Notes: generated from the letters alone by a model not told the origin. 64,000 nt of DNA from Nitrospira sp. (GCA_030123625.1 CP126121.1:1714179-1778178); one strand, 5' to 3'. Positions 1 to 9,914 are shown, counted from the stretch's first letter. Made by a program: numbers and translations.

Positions 1-855
1 CCGAACGGCGCAGGGAAAAGCACCACACTGCGCACGCTCATCACGTTGCTCCACCCGACATCGGGCACGGCGACCGTCATGGGTTACGACACGGTGCGCG
101 AGGCGGACCAGGTCCGAACCGTCATCGGGTACGTGCCGCAAGAACGGGCGATCGACCGGTTCCTCACGGGGCGGGAGCACCTTCAATTGCTGGGCGCACT
201 CTATCATTTGACGAAGGAGGAAGCGGCCAAACGGATCGGCGAGCTGCTTAAACTGGTTGACTTGGAGGCCCATGCGGACCGGCCTGCCAAGACCTATTCA
301 GGAGGCATGAAGCGCAAGCTCGACATTGCCTGCGGACTGCTGCCGGACCCCAAAATCTTGTTTCTCGACGAGCCGACGCTCGGCCTTGATGTACAAAGCC
401 GTCTCCGAATTTGGGAATACATCCGAATGCTCAAGGCCCGTGGGATGACGGTCGTGATGACGACGAACTATCTGGATGAGGCCGATCAACTCTGCGATCG
501 ACTCGCCATTATCGACGGCGGCAAGATCAAGACGCAGGGCGCTCCGGCTGAACTCAAGATCGCTCTTGGCGGAGATATCGTATCCTTGACTCTGAAAGAG
601 ACCGATCGAATTCCTTCCTTGGAATCCGATCTGAAGGGCAAGCCTGCGATCAAAGCCGTGCGTGGGACTGCAAAAGGCTTGGATATCAGAGTGGAATCCC
701 CGGAAAAGGCCTTACCCACCATTCTCCAATCGGCCAATCGATTAGGTTGCGGTATCGAGTTTATTCAATACAACCGCCCGCGTTTGGACGACGTGTTTAT
801 CGCGCATACGGGGCGGGCCATCACCGAAACAATCACTGAAGGCGAGTCGGAATAG
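1..855 (+). CDS. ABC transporter ATP-binding protein, DrrA-like (5' end cut by window)
   Basis: ATPase subunit of an ABC-2 type exporter acting at the inner face of the cytoplasmic membrane. The reading frame is open from base 1, so the true start lies outside the window. The first visible residues already form the Walker A loop (PNGAGKSTT). The ABC signature YSGGMKRKLD (bases about 295-324) and Walker B ILFLDEPTLGLD (about 355-390) follow in the normal order, then a 100-residue C-terminal extension as in the daunorubicin-resistance DrrA / DUF4162 group. The permease gene starts 14 bases downstream, so the two form one transporter operon. The substrate cannot be told from sequence; lipid, polysaccharide or drug export are all possible. 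Confidence 0.93.
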   Translation, partial: PNGAGKSTTLRTLITLLHPTSGTATVMGYDTVREADQVRTVIGYVPQERAIDRFLTGREHLQLLGALYHLTKEEAAKRIGELLKLVDLEAHADRPAKTYSGGMKRKLDIACGLLPDPKILFLDEPTLGLDVQSRLRIWEYIRMLKARGMTVVMTTNYLDEADQLCDRLAIIDGGKIKTQGAPAELKIALGGDIVSLTLKETDRIPSLESDLKGKPAIKAVRGTAKGLDIRVESPEKALPTILQSANRLGCGIEFIQYNRPRLDDVFIAHTGRAITETITEGESE

Positions 856-869
856 GGCAAAGGAATCAC

Positions 870-1649
870 GTGGCGCGTTATTGGCAAGAAATCAGCGCAT
901 TGACGATGCGGTGGGTTCGGCGGTTGAGCCGGGAAAGATTCAGCATGCTGTTCACGTTGGTGCAACCGATGCTGTTCTGGCTCATCTTCTTCGGCAACCT
1001 GTTTCAACGTGCCGCGGATACACAGGTCATGCAGGCTCCCAACTACATCAGCTTCCTCGCGGCCGGTGTCGTCGTCATGACGGTCCTGAACAACGGCCTC
1101 GCCGGGGGCGTCGACCTGCTCTTCGATAAGGAAAACGGGTTCCTCGAACGGTTGATGTCCACGCCGATTCATCGGACCTCGGTCATTCTGAGCCGCTTTA
1201 TCTTCGTCATGGCGATTACGTCGATGCAGGTCCTGGTGATTCTTGGTGTGTCGTATCTCTTCGGTGTTCATCCCGCGACGGGGATCCTCGGCGTGGCGAC
1301 AATCTTGCTGATCGGGATGATGTTCGGAGTCGGCCTGACGTCCATCTCCATGGCAATGGCCTTCTCCGTGAAAAGCCACGGGGATTTCTTCTCCGTATTG
1401 GGATTTCTTTCGCTGCCGATGATTTTCCTCAGCTCCGCGTTGGTTCCGTTGACGGCGATGCCGGGTTGGATGAGTTTTCTTGCGCAATTCAACCCAATGA
1501 CCTGGGCCATCGATGCGGTGCGGCCTCTCATTTTGTCAGGCTGGACCGAAGCCTTGCCGCACGTAGGAATGGTGGTCTTGGTCATGCTCGTGTTCGATGC
1601 CCTCTGTCTGTACGGCGGGGCCAAGGCATTCCGCCGTGCCATGGGGTAA
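870..1649 (+). CDS. ABC-2 type transporter permease, DrrB-like
   Basis: Integral membrane partner of the preceding ATPase. The 259-residue product begins with a short cytoplasmic segment and has about six hydrophobic segments, including LVQPMLFWLIFFGNLF near residue 32 and several in the C-terminal half, the usual ABC-2 permease plan. The chosen GTG start at 870 is preceded by an AAAGGA ribosome-binding site and follows the ATPase stop by 14 bases. The conserved phrase FLERLMSTPIHR in the first cytoplasmic loop is typical of DrrB-type permeases. No periplasmic adaptor or outer-membrane channel gene follows, so it probably works as a simple two-component exporter. Confidence 0.92.
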   Translation: MARYWQEISALTMRWVRRLSRERFSMLFTLVQPMLFWLIFFGNLFQRAADTQVMQAPNYISFLAAGVVVMTVLNNGLAGGVDLLFDKENGFLERLMSTPIHRTSVILSRFIFVMAITSMQVLVILGVSYLFGVHPATGILGVATILLIGMMFGVGLTSISMAMAFSVKSHGDFFSVLGFLSLPMIFLSSALVPLTAMPGWMSFLAQFNPMTWAIDAVRPLILSGWTEALPHVGMVVLVMLVFDALCLYGGAKAFRRAMG

Positions 1650-1751
1650 CCTCACATGAACCGTGGATCGCTTGACTGACGCCGAAATCCGTCAGATCAT
1701 TATCTTCATGCCGCCACACGTCAGCCTGTGAACGACGGAGAGTCGTAGGAT

Positions 1752-2609
1752 ATGATCCCCGAAAATCAAATTCGCGCGCTTATTCGCCTCCTTTCCGATG
1801 AGGACGACCGAATCGTCCGCACCATCAGCGGGAGACTCATCGATATCGGCCCATCGGCTGTTCCGCTTCTCCAAGAAGCGGAAATCGAGCAGCCGGAGAT
1901 GGCCGATCGCATCGCTTCCGTGCTCGAGGAAATCCGAGGAAGCAAGCTGGAGGATGAACTGGCCGGCCTGGCGGCCCTCTCGGACGATGCCATGAGCCTG
2001 GAAGCCGGCGCGTTTATGATCGCTCGTTATGCCTATCCCGCGCTCGACGTCGCTCGCTATTGTGAACAGCTCGATATCATGGCAGGCGAAGTTCGAGCAC
2101 GTATCGGCCATCGAGCGTCCGGAGAAGAAGTCGTCAACGCACTCAACCGCTACCTATTTACTGAACAGGGGTTTAAGGGAAATACCAAAAATTACTATGA
2201 GATTGAGAACAGCTATCTCAATTGCGTCATGGACCGGCGAGTCGGCATTCCTATCAGCCTCTCGGCGGTCTACCTCTTGATCGGACAGCGTTTGGAGCTT
2301 CCGCTGTTCGGTATCGGCATGCCGGGGCATTTCCTGGTGAAGTACGAGTCCAATCGATACAAGATCTTCATCGACTGTTTCAACGGCGGAGCCTTGCTGA
2401 CCGAAAAAAACTGCGCCCGTTTTCTGACCGAAGCCGGCTACGGGTTCGACGATAAGTATTTGCAAAAAAGTCCGGTTCGAGCGATTCTGTCTCGCATGCT
2501 CAAGAACCTTTTGGCCATTTACTCCAAGGCGGGTGACGAAGGAAAGACCGTACGCCTGACCAAGTTCATCGAAATTCTCGGCGGGACTCTCCGCGAAGAA
2601 GGGCTTTAG
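1752..2609 (+). CDS. SirB1-family (transglutaminase-like) protein
   Basis: A 285-residue cytoplasmic protein of the SirB1/UPF0162 group, whose fold resembles transglutaminases (Transglut_core2). The recognisable family block lies at about residues 155-200: a tract equivalent to NCVMDRRVGIPISLSAVY, then GMPGHFLVKY. The N-terminal 90 residues form a helical, HEAT-like region (RIVRTISGRLIDIGPSAVP). Tail helices follow (LKNLLAIYSKAGDEGK), as in homologues where they resemble a TPR. The biochemical role of the family is not settled. Its stop codon abuts the stop of the convergent hydrolase gene with no spacer, so there is no room for a separate terminator. Confidence 0.8.
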   Translation: MIPENQIRALIRLLSDEDDRIVRTISGRLIDIGPSAVPLLQEAEIEQPEMADRIASVLEEIRGSKLEDELAGLAALSDDAMSLEAGAFMIARYAYPALDVARYCEQLDIMAGEVRARIGHRASGEEVVNALNRYLFTEQGFKGNTKNYYEIENSYLNCVMDRRVGIPISLSAVYLLIGQRLELPLFGIGMPGHFLVKYESNRYKIFIDCFNGGALLTEKNCARFLTEAGYGFDDKYLQKSPVRAILSRMLKNLLAIYSKAGDEGKTVRLTKFIEILGGTLREEGL

Positions 2610-3365
2610 CTAGACCGGAATCGTCAGCAGATCCTTCCCTCTCCAAATCTTTCCCCCATACTGCTTCCCTGCTTGGGCTCTGACGTCGTACCGATCCGCA
2701 ATCGGATAGAAATGCGAGAGGACCAGTTGACCGATGTCGGCCTCCTTCGCCACCTGACCGCACTGTCCTGCGTGGAGATGAGCAGGACCTGGTCGATTGG
2801 CCGGAAACGAACAATCGAGTACGGCAAGATCGGCATCGGTGCAAAGCCGGACGAGTGCATCGCAATACTGTGAGTCTCCCGAGTACACGATCGCCTTCCC
2901 TCGATATTCAATCCGATAGCCGACCGATGAGAGATCGGGAACATGGACCACGGGCTTAGGAACGATACGGGTGTCTCCGATCATGAAAGGTTTGTCGGAT
3001 ACCTCTTTGAAGATGACGCGGAATGGCGCCGGAGAAAAACTTGGGAAACTGTCCATAATGGCCCGCAAAAGCGGAATGGCGCCTTTCGGGCCGATCAGGG
3101 TCATCCCCGGACGATGGCCTCCTCCGTACTTGGCATAGATCACCGCGTCGAAAAAAAAGGTGATGAAGTCGGAAAAGTGATCCGCGTGAAAATGGGAGAA
3201 TAAAATATGCGTGATCCGGTGTCTGTTTACTCCGGTTTTGATGAGGTTCATCAGCGTACGCGGGCCGAAATCCAGCAGAATGCGCTGATCAGTTCGCACC
3301 AGATATCCAGCCGCTGCTCTGGTGGGATGCACATTGGTGCCGGAGCCGAGAATAGTAAGGCGCAT
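2610..3365 (-). CDS. MBL-fold metal-dependent hydrolase, RNase Z-like
   Basis: A 251-residue metallo-beta-lactamase-fold hydrolase. The zinc-binding motif HFHADH is present (in ILFSHFHADHFSDF, about residue 57), with further metal-ligand regions at VVHVPDLSS, YSGDSQYCD and VLSHFYPIAD. The layout matches the RNase Z / phosphodiesterase branch (LRLTILGSGT-like start, here MRLTILGSGTNVHP). The long exosite arm of true tRNase Z is not obvious, so a general phosphodiesterase or arylsulfatase-like role is equally possible. It lies downstream of the large cyclase gene on the same strand (17-base gap) and is probably cotranscribed with it. Confidence 0.85.
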   Translation of the reverse strand: MRLTILGSGTNVHPTRAAAGYLVRTDQRILLDFGPRTLMNLIKTGVNRHRITHILFSHFHADHFSDFITFFFDAVIYAKYGGGHRPGMTLIGPKGAIPLLRAIMDSFPSFSPAPFRVIFKEVSDKPFMIGDTRIVPKPVVHVPDLSSVGYRIEYRGKAIVYSGDSQYCDALVRLCTDADLAVLDCSFPANRPGPAHLHAGQCGQVAKEADIGQLVLSHFYPIADRYDVRAQAGKQYGGKIWRGKDLLTIPV

Positions 3366-3382
3366 GGATTGAACAGATATGG

Positions 3383-6300
3383 TTACGAAGCTGCGTTCAG
3401 TTGATCAAGAATTGTTTGAGCTTCAATGCGGTCAGGATTCGCATCGTGTGTGCCAAACCTGGAAAGGATTGCGTTCAAAATCCCCTTAGCTGTATCCGAT
3501 CTGTTTCGTTTCCGCAAGAGCCTTGCCAGGCTCGTCATGGCTCGAAGCTCAAGCATTTTTGCATGCTGCCCTTGCGCGATCTTCACGGCTTCAGCAAAAC
3601 ACTGCTCCGCCGCAGAGACGGCCGGCTCGGCTTGTTCCTGCAACAGTTCCCCTTTCAACCGAAGCAGTTCCGCTTGCCAAAACCATTCCCCCCGAGTAAG
3701 GGCGACGTTCTGCGCCTCGGATATTGCGCTTAACCCTTCATCAATGCGTTTCTTACGCAAATAGAGTTCCGCAAGTAACGCCAAGGTATAGGTATTATTG
3801 AGACTGGCATTCGCCGCTTGCGTAGCGGAAAGTCCGTTCACTAATTTGGCAAGGCCTTCTTCTCGACCTTTTTTGGACAGAGCCCAACCTTGAGAGGACA
3901 TCGCCCAGGCCAACCCCACCTCGAACGAGTATTTGGTCGAAATGGCAACGGCCTCCTCAGCGAGACTCAGCGTTCGATCTGCGTCGCGAAGCGTAGAGGA
4001 GATCCAGCACACAGTCCCTAACGTAAACGCCAGCGTGAAAGGGTGTTCCAACTTTCTTGCCATGTCGATGGCTTCCTGCAACAGCGTTTCGACCTGATCA
4101 ACCTCACCCAATATCCATAGCGTTCTGCCCAGCATAATTCTCGCGGTAATGCCGGGATCCTGAGCATAGGGGAGAACTTGTAAACGGTGTCGAGAGGGAT
4201 CATACAGGGACTTGGCACTCAACAAATGGGCTTTGGCCTCATCAAAACGGCCAAGGAAGGAGTAGGTCGAGCCGGCACTCTCGTGAGCGCGAATCAGCAG
4301 ATCCGGATTTTGCGCTCGCTTCGCCAGGGACAAGAGTTGTTCTGCCAGATCGCATGCCGTTGCGAGAGGCCCTCTAACGAGATGAAAGACCCACAGCCCC
4401 CACACTGCGAGAAAATAATGCTCCGAGCCGCTTTTCTCATGGGAAAGCTCCCTTGCCCTCAGATAATTATGCTCAATCTCCTCAGACGCATATCCCTTCA
4501 CCGTGACCATAGGAGCTCCGCGCGCGATGAGGAGTTCCAACTCCAAGGCATCACGCTCTGTACCTTCCGGTAAATCTTTCAGCAATGCCAAGGCGCTATT
4601 GAAATGGTTCAGCGCTTCCACATTGGCCGACCGCTCTGCGTCTCTTCGGGCTGCAAGACGCCAATACGTGACGGCCGGACAGGTCAAGCCTGCCTGTTCA
4701 AAGTGGTAAGCCAGGAGTTCCGGTTCAAACTGTGCGCGCTCGGGAAAAGATCCTTCCAGTGTTTCGGCAATGCGGGCATGGAGGAGTCGGCGAGATTTCT
4801 TCGGGAGCGTGTTGTAGGCTGCTTCTTGGACGAGCATATGCTTAAACCGATATCGCGAAAGCGATCGTTCGCCCTCTTGTACGATGAGCCCGGAAGCGAC
4901 GAACAAATCGAGGGCATTGTTGAGTTGGTTGTCCGTCACGTTGGCGGTGGCCCGCAGCAGCTCATAGGTGAATTCCCGTCCGATTGCCGCTCCAATCTGA
5001 ACAATTTCCTTGATCGGCCCCAAGCGATCCACTCGTTCCATGAGCAACGCCTGCAGACTATCCGGAATAGCCATTTCCTTTAACGGTGCCTTGAGGATAA
5101 ATGAGTCGGTTCCCTCCGCCAGCAACCCCGTCTCCAGCAGATTTTCCGTCAACTCTTCGATATACAACGGTATGCCGTCGGTCTTTGTCAGAATCGCCTG
5201 CTGCACCTCCTGCGGCAACGGCTTTCCTCCGGTCATCGTGGCGATCAGCTCGGCGCTCTGCCGGCGCGGAAGCCGACTCAACGTCAAAAACGTGACGTGA
5301 CTGTATTCCACCCAAACAGGCTTGAAGTCAGGCCGAAAGGTGACCAGCACCAACACACGCATGTGTCTGATCCGGTCGATGATTCGCGTCATGAGATCCC
5401 GCGTTGTTGGATCGAGCCAATGAGCATCTTCCACGATGAGCAAGACGGGGAATCGATCCGCCAGCCTTTGCAGATACTGCACGAGCGCTTCGAGGGTCAT
5501 GTCTTTGCGTTTGTCGGGCGACACGTTCCCGAGCCGGTTCTTCTCATCTCCTTGAATCAAGAGGAGATCCGCGAGCAGGACAAGCGTGACAGGGTCGTTG
5601 AGCCCGCTGTCGGCCATCACAACCTCAAGCTTATGCAATTGTTCAGAAATTCCCTCCTCACCGCTCAACCTCGCTGCCTGCCTCAGATACATAGTGGCCG
5701 GATAGAGCGCGGTATTGGTATGGTGTGGGGAGCACTGAAATTGGATCATCTCGTAATGGTCCCCGGCAAGCCGATCACATACATATCGGACCAGTCGAGA
5801 CTTGCCGATGCCGGCCTCGCCGCAAAGAAGGACGACTTGTCCTTCTCCCTCCACAGCTTCGCGCCAACGACCCAAAAGAAGCGCCGTTTCGTGCTCTCGG
5901 CCTATGAAATTGGTCAATCGCCGGGACCGATAGGACTCGAATCGGCTGGCCGAAGGCTTGCTTCCCAGAACTTGCCAGACCTGGGCCGGCAATGTGAACC
6001 CTTTGAGAGAAACCGTTCTCTGATCCGCAAACTCGAACTCATTCCCGACAAGACGCTTCGTCGAGGAATCGATGATTAATTGATTCGGCGCCGCGAGGGC
6101 CTGCAGGCGGGCGGCCAGATTCGGAGTTTCACCGAATACCGACCGCTCCTTGGCGGTGTCCTGTCCGATCATTTCCCCGACAATGACGCGGCCTGTCGCA
6201 ATTCCGACTCGTATCGCAATTTCACATTCCTGAGACGAAGGATGATCGCGTAAACAGGTTCTCGCCAATTCCAGTATGGTCAGGCCGGCATGGATCGCTC

Positions 6301-6793
6301 GTTCCGCATCGTGTTCATGAGCATGCGGGTACCCAAAATACGCCAACAATCCGTCACCCATGTATTTGGCGATATAGCCGTTGAATTGCTCCACCGCTTT
6401 GCCGCAGGCATCCAAAAACCGTCGGATGACCTCTTGAAAATCCTCAGGGTCTAACCGACAAGCCAACGCTGTTGAACCCACAAGGTCACAAAACATGACG
6501 GTCAATTGCCGTCGTTCTGCTTGATCTCGACTAGAAACGGACGCCGTTGTGTCCTTCGCGGTGGAAATCGCTACAGCGGCCGCCGTATCGCCCTCATTGG
6601 GGTGAGACAATTGCGCGATGGCGCGCAAGAGTTGTTTTCGATGGCCAAGCACAATGCCCATCGACACCAAATCGCCGTCATTCAGCTCAGGCAAGACATC
6701 CCATGTGATGGCATTCTGCTCGAACAGTTCTCGATAGCGGTCAAGACCAAGCCGCTCCAGCCATGCAGCGACGGGATCACTCATGATGAACAT
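3383..6793 (-). CDS. SAM domain / class III nucleotidyl cyclase / AAA ATPase / TPR signalling protein
   Basis: A 1136-residue multidomain protein. Residues about 5-65 form a SAM (sterile alpha motif) domain, beginning VAAWLERLGLDRY. Residues about 95-270 are a class III adenylate/guanylate cyclase domain with both metal-binding aspartates (D103 in FCDLVGST, D147 in YMGDGLLAYFG). Residues about 293-560 are an AAA_16-type ATPase with P-loop GEAGIGKS (325-332) and Walker B VLLIVEDAHWLD. The rest, to the C terminus, is helical TPR-like repeats. This plan is known from large bacterial cyclases, but the substrate and trigger are unknown. ATG codons at 6793 and 6784 are both possible starts; neither has a clear ribosome-binding site. 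Cytoplasmic, no signal peptide. Confidence 0.9.
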   Translation of the reverse strand: MFIMSDPVAAWLERLGLDRYRELFEQNAITWDVLPELNDGDLVSMGIVLGHRKQLLRAIAQLSHPNEGDTAAAVAISTAKDTTASVSSRDQAERRQLTVMFCDLVGSTALACRLDPEDFQEVIRRFLDACGKAVEQFNGYIAKYMGDGLLAYFGYPHAHEHDAERAIHAGLTILELARTCLRDHPSSQECEIAIRVGIATGRVIVGEMIGQDTAKERSVFGETPNLAARLQALAAPNQLIIDSSTKRLVGNEFEFADQRTVSLKGFTLPAQVWQVLGSKPSASRFESYRSRRLTNFIGREHETALLLGRWREAVEGEGQVVLLCGEAGIGKSRLVRYVCDRLAGDHYEMIQFQCSPHHTNTALYPATMYLRQAARLSGEEGISEQLHKLEVVMADSGLNDPVTLVLLADLLLIQGDEKNRLGNVSPDKRKDMTLEALVQYLQRLADRFPVLLIVEDAHWLDPTTRDLMTRIIDRIRHMRVLVLVTFRPDFKPVWVEYSHVTFLTLSRLPRRQSAELIATMTGGKPLPQEVQQAILTKTDGIPLYIEELTENLLETGLLAEGTDSFILKAPLKEMAIPDSLQALLMERVDRLGPIKEIVQIGAAIGREFTYELLRATANVTDNQLNNALDLFVASGLIVQEGERSLSRYRFKHMLVQEAAYNTLPKKSRRLLHARIAETLEGSFPERAQFEPELLAYHFEQAGLTCPAVTYWRLAARRDAERSANVEALNHFNSALALLKDLPEGTERDALELELLIARGAPMVTVKGYASEEIEHNYLRARELSHEKSGSEHYFLAVWGLWVFHLVRGPLATACDLAEQLLSLAKRAQNPDLLIRAHESAGSTYSFLGRFDEAKAHLLSAKSLYDPSRHRLQVLPYAQDPGITARIMLGRTLWILGEVDQVETLLQEAIDMARKLEHPFTLAFTLGTVCWISSTLRDADRTLSLAEEAVAISTKYSFEVGLAWAMSSQGWALSKKGREEGLAKLVNGLSATQAANASLNNTYTLALLAELYLRKKRIDEGLSAISEAQNVALTRGEWFWQAELLRLKGELLQEQAEPAVSAAEQCFAEAVKIAQGQHAKMLELRAMTSLARLLRKRNRSDTAKGILNAILSRFGTHDANPDRIEAQTILDQLNAAS

Positions 6794-7039
6794 TCACACG
6801 AGAACCATGGGTTAGGGCTTCTTGCAGCTGATGAAGCATTGATCGATAATGATCGCTATGGCCGACAGTGCTTCCGCCACCAGGACAGGTCATCGCTCCA
6901 TTGTCCGACACATAGAGTATCGATTCGTCTGCATCGGCATGTCGGTAATCGCCTATCTGTTCGAGAGAGTGATTCTACGTTCGATTAAGAGCAGCGACGC
7001 GAAACCTTGATCCCGACACACGACGAATGGAATGAGTCC

Positions 7040-9124
7040 TCAACGTCCGCGTATCAGATCAAGGATCAATCCGACAGTGAGCAGCCCGGCGACGATGCCG
7101 AACGTGATCGGTATCCAGCCGGCGACCGTCGTTGACGCGACGGTGAACCCGCTGGCAAGAATACTTGCCGCAGCAGTCAGACCCAATGTCAGACGCCGCC
7201 CTGTCCTGCGGACCATCTCCTCGAGTGAATTGGCTTGGAAATTGACGACAAGCTTCTGGCCGGGGCGGGCGCCGATGAGATGTTCTATGGCCTCGATCAC
7301 CCGTTCGGCCCGTACCTTCAGTTTTTGCGACTGATAGAGGAGCGCTTTGGGATCCAGCGCGACCCCCATGCGTTTGATCATGACGCGCGTCAAAAACTTC
7401 CCTGCGACGTCATACGGATCGAGCTTTGGATCGAGATGGGCCGTCGCGAGTTGCACCTGGGCGAGCGCCTTCGCGGCGAGCGTGAGCGAGGCGGGCAACG
7501 GGACGCCGTGGCGAAAGCCGATCGTGCTCATTTCTTGAAGCAGCGGTCCGATCTGCATCTCAGCCAGAGCCGCCTTGCGATATTTCGCCATGACTTCTCC
7601 GATCTCACTTTGAAACCGTGGTACATCCAGATCATTGCGGTCGAGAGCACCCGTCATCATCAGTGTGACCTCGCTGAGGAAAACCACGTCCTCCTTCCAT
7701 AGCGCCATCAGCAACAACAAGAGATGCTCGCGCACATTGGCATCGACGGCGCCGACCATCCCGAAATCGAGCATGTAGATACGGTTCTTCCACCACATCA
7801 GATTGCCAGGATGAGGATCGGCATGGAAGAAGCCATCGACGATGATTTGTTTGTAGTAACTTTCCAAGAGCTGACGGGCCGCCTCGATACGCTCCGGGCC
7901 TTCCGGCGCCTGTGTGACCGGGACACCTTGAATCTCCTCCATCACCAAGAGCCGGGATGTCGATAGTTGGTGGTGCACGGAAGGAACGGCCAAATGGTCA
8001 TAGTCTGCGAGTACCGTTTGCATTCGATCGATGTTTTCGATTTCTTGATGAAAGTCGAGTTCACGGTGGAGCGATGTAGAGAGATGTTTGAAGACGGCTT
8101 CCATATTCACGATTTGGTTGAGGGCCGGGCGTTGCCCGACTTTCTGAGCGAATATTTCCAGCAGGGCAAGATCTTGTTCAATGTCGGCACGAGCCGTGGG
8201 CCGTTGAACTTTGATGACGACACGGTCACCGCTCTCGAGCATGGCCCGATGGACTTGTGCGATCGTGCCGGCGGCAAGCGGCTTTGTATCGATGGATTCA
8301 AACACGTCCTCCCACGGCACCCCTAACTCTTGCTCGGCGACCTGCACGACCTCACTCTCGGCCATGGGAGGGACATGACTCTGCAACATGGCGAGTTCAT
8401 CGATGTATTCCGGCGGGAGGAGGTCCGGCCGCGTCGACAATACTTGTCCAAGTTTCGAGAAGGTCGGCCCCAATTCCTCCAGAGCAGCCCGTAGGCGCTG
8501 AGCTTGCTGACGGCGAATGGAAATATTCGATGTCTCCGGTTGGCTAAACAGTTCTTTCAAGCCGTGCTTTGCCATCACCCTGGCGATGTGCGCGGCTCGG
8601 GCCCCCAGACGTGGTTCAGCGACGTGAGATTCCGCATGTGGCTTATAGATGCTCGCGAATTCTGGACCCGCCCCATCCACCGCTGACTGTGTATTCGCGA
8701 TAACAACGGTGCAGCGGGAATTGTGGCTGATACGGTTCGGAACATTCCCGAGCAAAAATTGCTTTCTGCCGGCCATTCCGGAATTACCCACAACCAGGAC
8801 ATCGATGGCTTCCCGTTCGGCGGCCCGGACGATCGCCGATGCCGGATCACGGTCAATGACGGCGAGGGAATGGCCGCGCTCTCCGGCGATCTCCTTCACA
8901 AAATGAGTCAGTTCGTCATGGGCGGCCGCGGCCCGTGTCTGCTCGGCTGCGCCGAATTCGGTGGTGGCCGGGTGTTGCGGAAGGATGACTTGTATCACGA
9001 ACAGTTCTGCACCGTAGCGGTCGGCGAACTCAGCGGCCCACCGGACGGCATGATCCGCCGTTTTGGATCGGTCCGTCCCGACCATCACGCGTCGTACAGT
9101 GTGGTTCTGAGGACGATTCTCCAT
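7040..9124 (-). CDS. Universal stress protein fused to ABC1/UbiB-family kinase-like protein
   Basis: About 694 residues. The N-terminal 140 are a UspA domain (starts VRRVMVGTDRSKTADHAVRW, with the nucleotide-binding GNSGMAGRKQFLLGNV pattern). From about residue 190 onward it is an ABC1/UbiB atypical kinase: KLGQVLSTRPDLLPPEY (KxGQ motif), an alanine-rich loop variant AAGTIAQVH, VVIKVQRP lysine, FFHADPHPGNLMW and YMLDFGMVG (metal-binding Asp). Two C-terminal hydrophobic segments anchor it, as in UbiB. UbiB proteins support ubiquinone or other isoprenoid-lipid metabolism. I chose ATG 9124 because upstream in-frame starts are only TTG (9190). The Usp fusion is unusual and suggests stress-sensing input. 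Confidence 0.87.
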   Translation of the reverse strand: MENRPQNHTVRRVMVGTDRSKTADHAVRWAAEFADRYGAELFVIQVILPQHPATTEFGAAEQTRAAAAHDELTHFVKEIAGERGHSLAVIDRDPASAIVRAAEREAIDVLVVGNSGMAGRKQFLLGNVPNRISHNSRCTVVIANTQSAVDGAGPEFASIYKPHAESHVAEPRLGARAAHIARVMAKHGLKELFSQPETSNISIRRQQAQRLRAALEELGPTFSKLGQVLSTRPDLLPPEYIDELAMLQSHVPPMAESEVVQVAEQELGVPWEDVFESIDTKPLAAGTIAQVHRAMLESGDRVVIKVQRPTARADIEQDLALLEIFAQKVGQRPALNQIVNMEAVFKHLSTSLHRELDFHQEIENIDRMQTVLADYDHLAVPSVHHQLSTSRLLVMEEIQGVPVTQAPEGPERIEAARQLLESYYKQIIVDGFFHADPHPGNLMWWKNRIYMLDFGMVGAVDANVREHLLLLLMALWKEDVVFLSEVTLMMTGALDRNDLDVPRFQSEIGEVMAKYRKAALAEMQIGPLLQEMSTIGFRHGVPLPASLTLAAKALAQVQLATAHLDPKLDPYDVAGKFLTRVMIKRMGVALDPKALLYQSQKLKVRAERVIEAIEHLIGARPGQKLVVNFQANSLEEMVRRTGRRLTLGLTAAASILASGFTVASTTVAGWIPITFGIVAGLLTVGLILDLIRGR

Positions 9125-9278
9125 ACTCCCTGCCGACCTTACCGACAATGATCGCCAAAGAGTATGACTATTGCCGCAATTGCATGTCAATTATGTGGCG
9201 ATGGAAGAGAGGCTCGGAACGTCGAGCGGTGTCTATTCGTTGACGGCCAATCGATTGCGTCCGTATGATCCTTCACCT

Positions 9279-9914
9279 ATGTCGAACCGTCATGAACAAG
9301 GTCAGATCAATCCAGCCCTGCTTGTGGTTTTGATCGGGCTCATCGTAACCGGAGTATGGGTCTGGAAACGGTTATCGCCCGATACACAAGACTATATCGT
9401 CGATCAGGCTGTACCGATGACCGCCGTGGGCCTTGCGCTGGCCGTCCTATTGTTCATTCCGATCCGAGCATTGCGTCGGCATCAGGCGAGATCACGCGAG
9501 CGAACCAGACTCCTGTCACTGTTCGAACGGGAAACCGTTCAGGAGAAGAGGCGCGATCTCGCCTTCGCCTTGCTTGAAACCAATGAATATCGCATTGATG
9601 GCCTCGAGGCAGCCGTGCCGGCTTTGAAGGAGGTATTCGTCGCGGCCCTGCAACGAGCGTTGGGTGATAAACAGCATCGCATCAGAGGAATGGCCGCCAG
9701 TTATCTGGGGGTGTTGCAAGATCCATCGGTAGTGCCGCTGCTGGTCAAGGCTTTGGAAGATGACCATGCCTACGTGCGGTCCTGTGCGGCCTTAGGCTTG
9801 GGACGATTGCGAGCAACGGAAACGCGCGAGCGACTGAAGGTCGTTATGGAACAAGATTGGGATCAAACCGTCAGAAGCAGAGCGAGGGAAGCGCTGGAAC
9901 GAATGCGGGAGTAA
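9279..9914 (+). CDS. HEAT-repeat membrane protein
   Basis: A 211-residue protein with two N-terminal membrane segments (LLVVLIGLIVTGVWVW and AVGLALAVLLFIPIRAL), followed by a cytoplasmic domain of HEAT repeats. The clearest repeat units are RIRGMAASYLGVLQDPSVV, then YVRSCAALGLGRL, then TVRSRAREALERM. I take the ATG at 9279 (MSNRHEQGQ) because the in-frame extension upstream is not conserved-looking and reaches back into the control region of the divergent Usp-UbiB gene. HEAT repeats suggest a protein-protein scaffold. The partner is unknown. Confidence 0.75.
   Translation: MSNRHEQGQINPALLVVLIGLIVTGVWVWKRLSPDTQDYIVDQAVPMTAVGLALAVLLFIPIRALRRHQARSRERTRLLSLFERETVQEKRRDLAFALLETNEYRIDGLEAAVPALKEVFVAALQRALGDKQHRIRGMAASYLGVLQDPSVVPLLVKALEDDHAYVRSCAALGLGRLRATETRERLKVVMEQDWDQTVRSRAREALERMRE

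Noticed and set aside
765-1487. A 240-residue minus-strand open frame opposite the ABC permease
   Set aside because: Rich in His, Gln, Arg and Glu with no domain; antisense to a clear transporter gene.
5297-6079. A 260-residue plus-strand open frame opposite the cyclase
   Set aside because: No domain and antisense to a well-supported AAA region.
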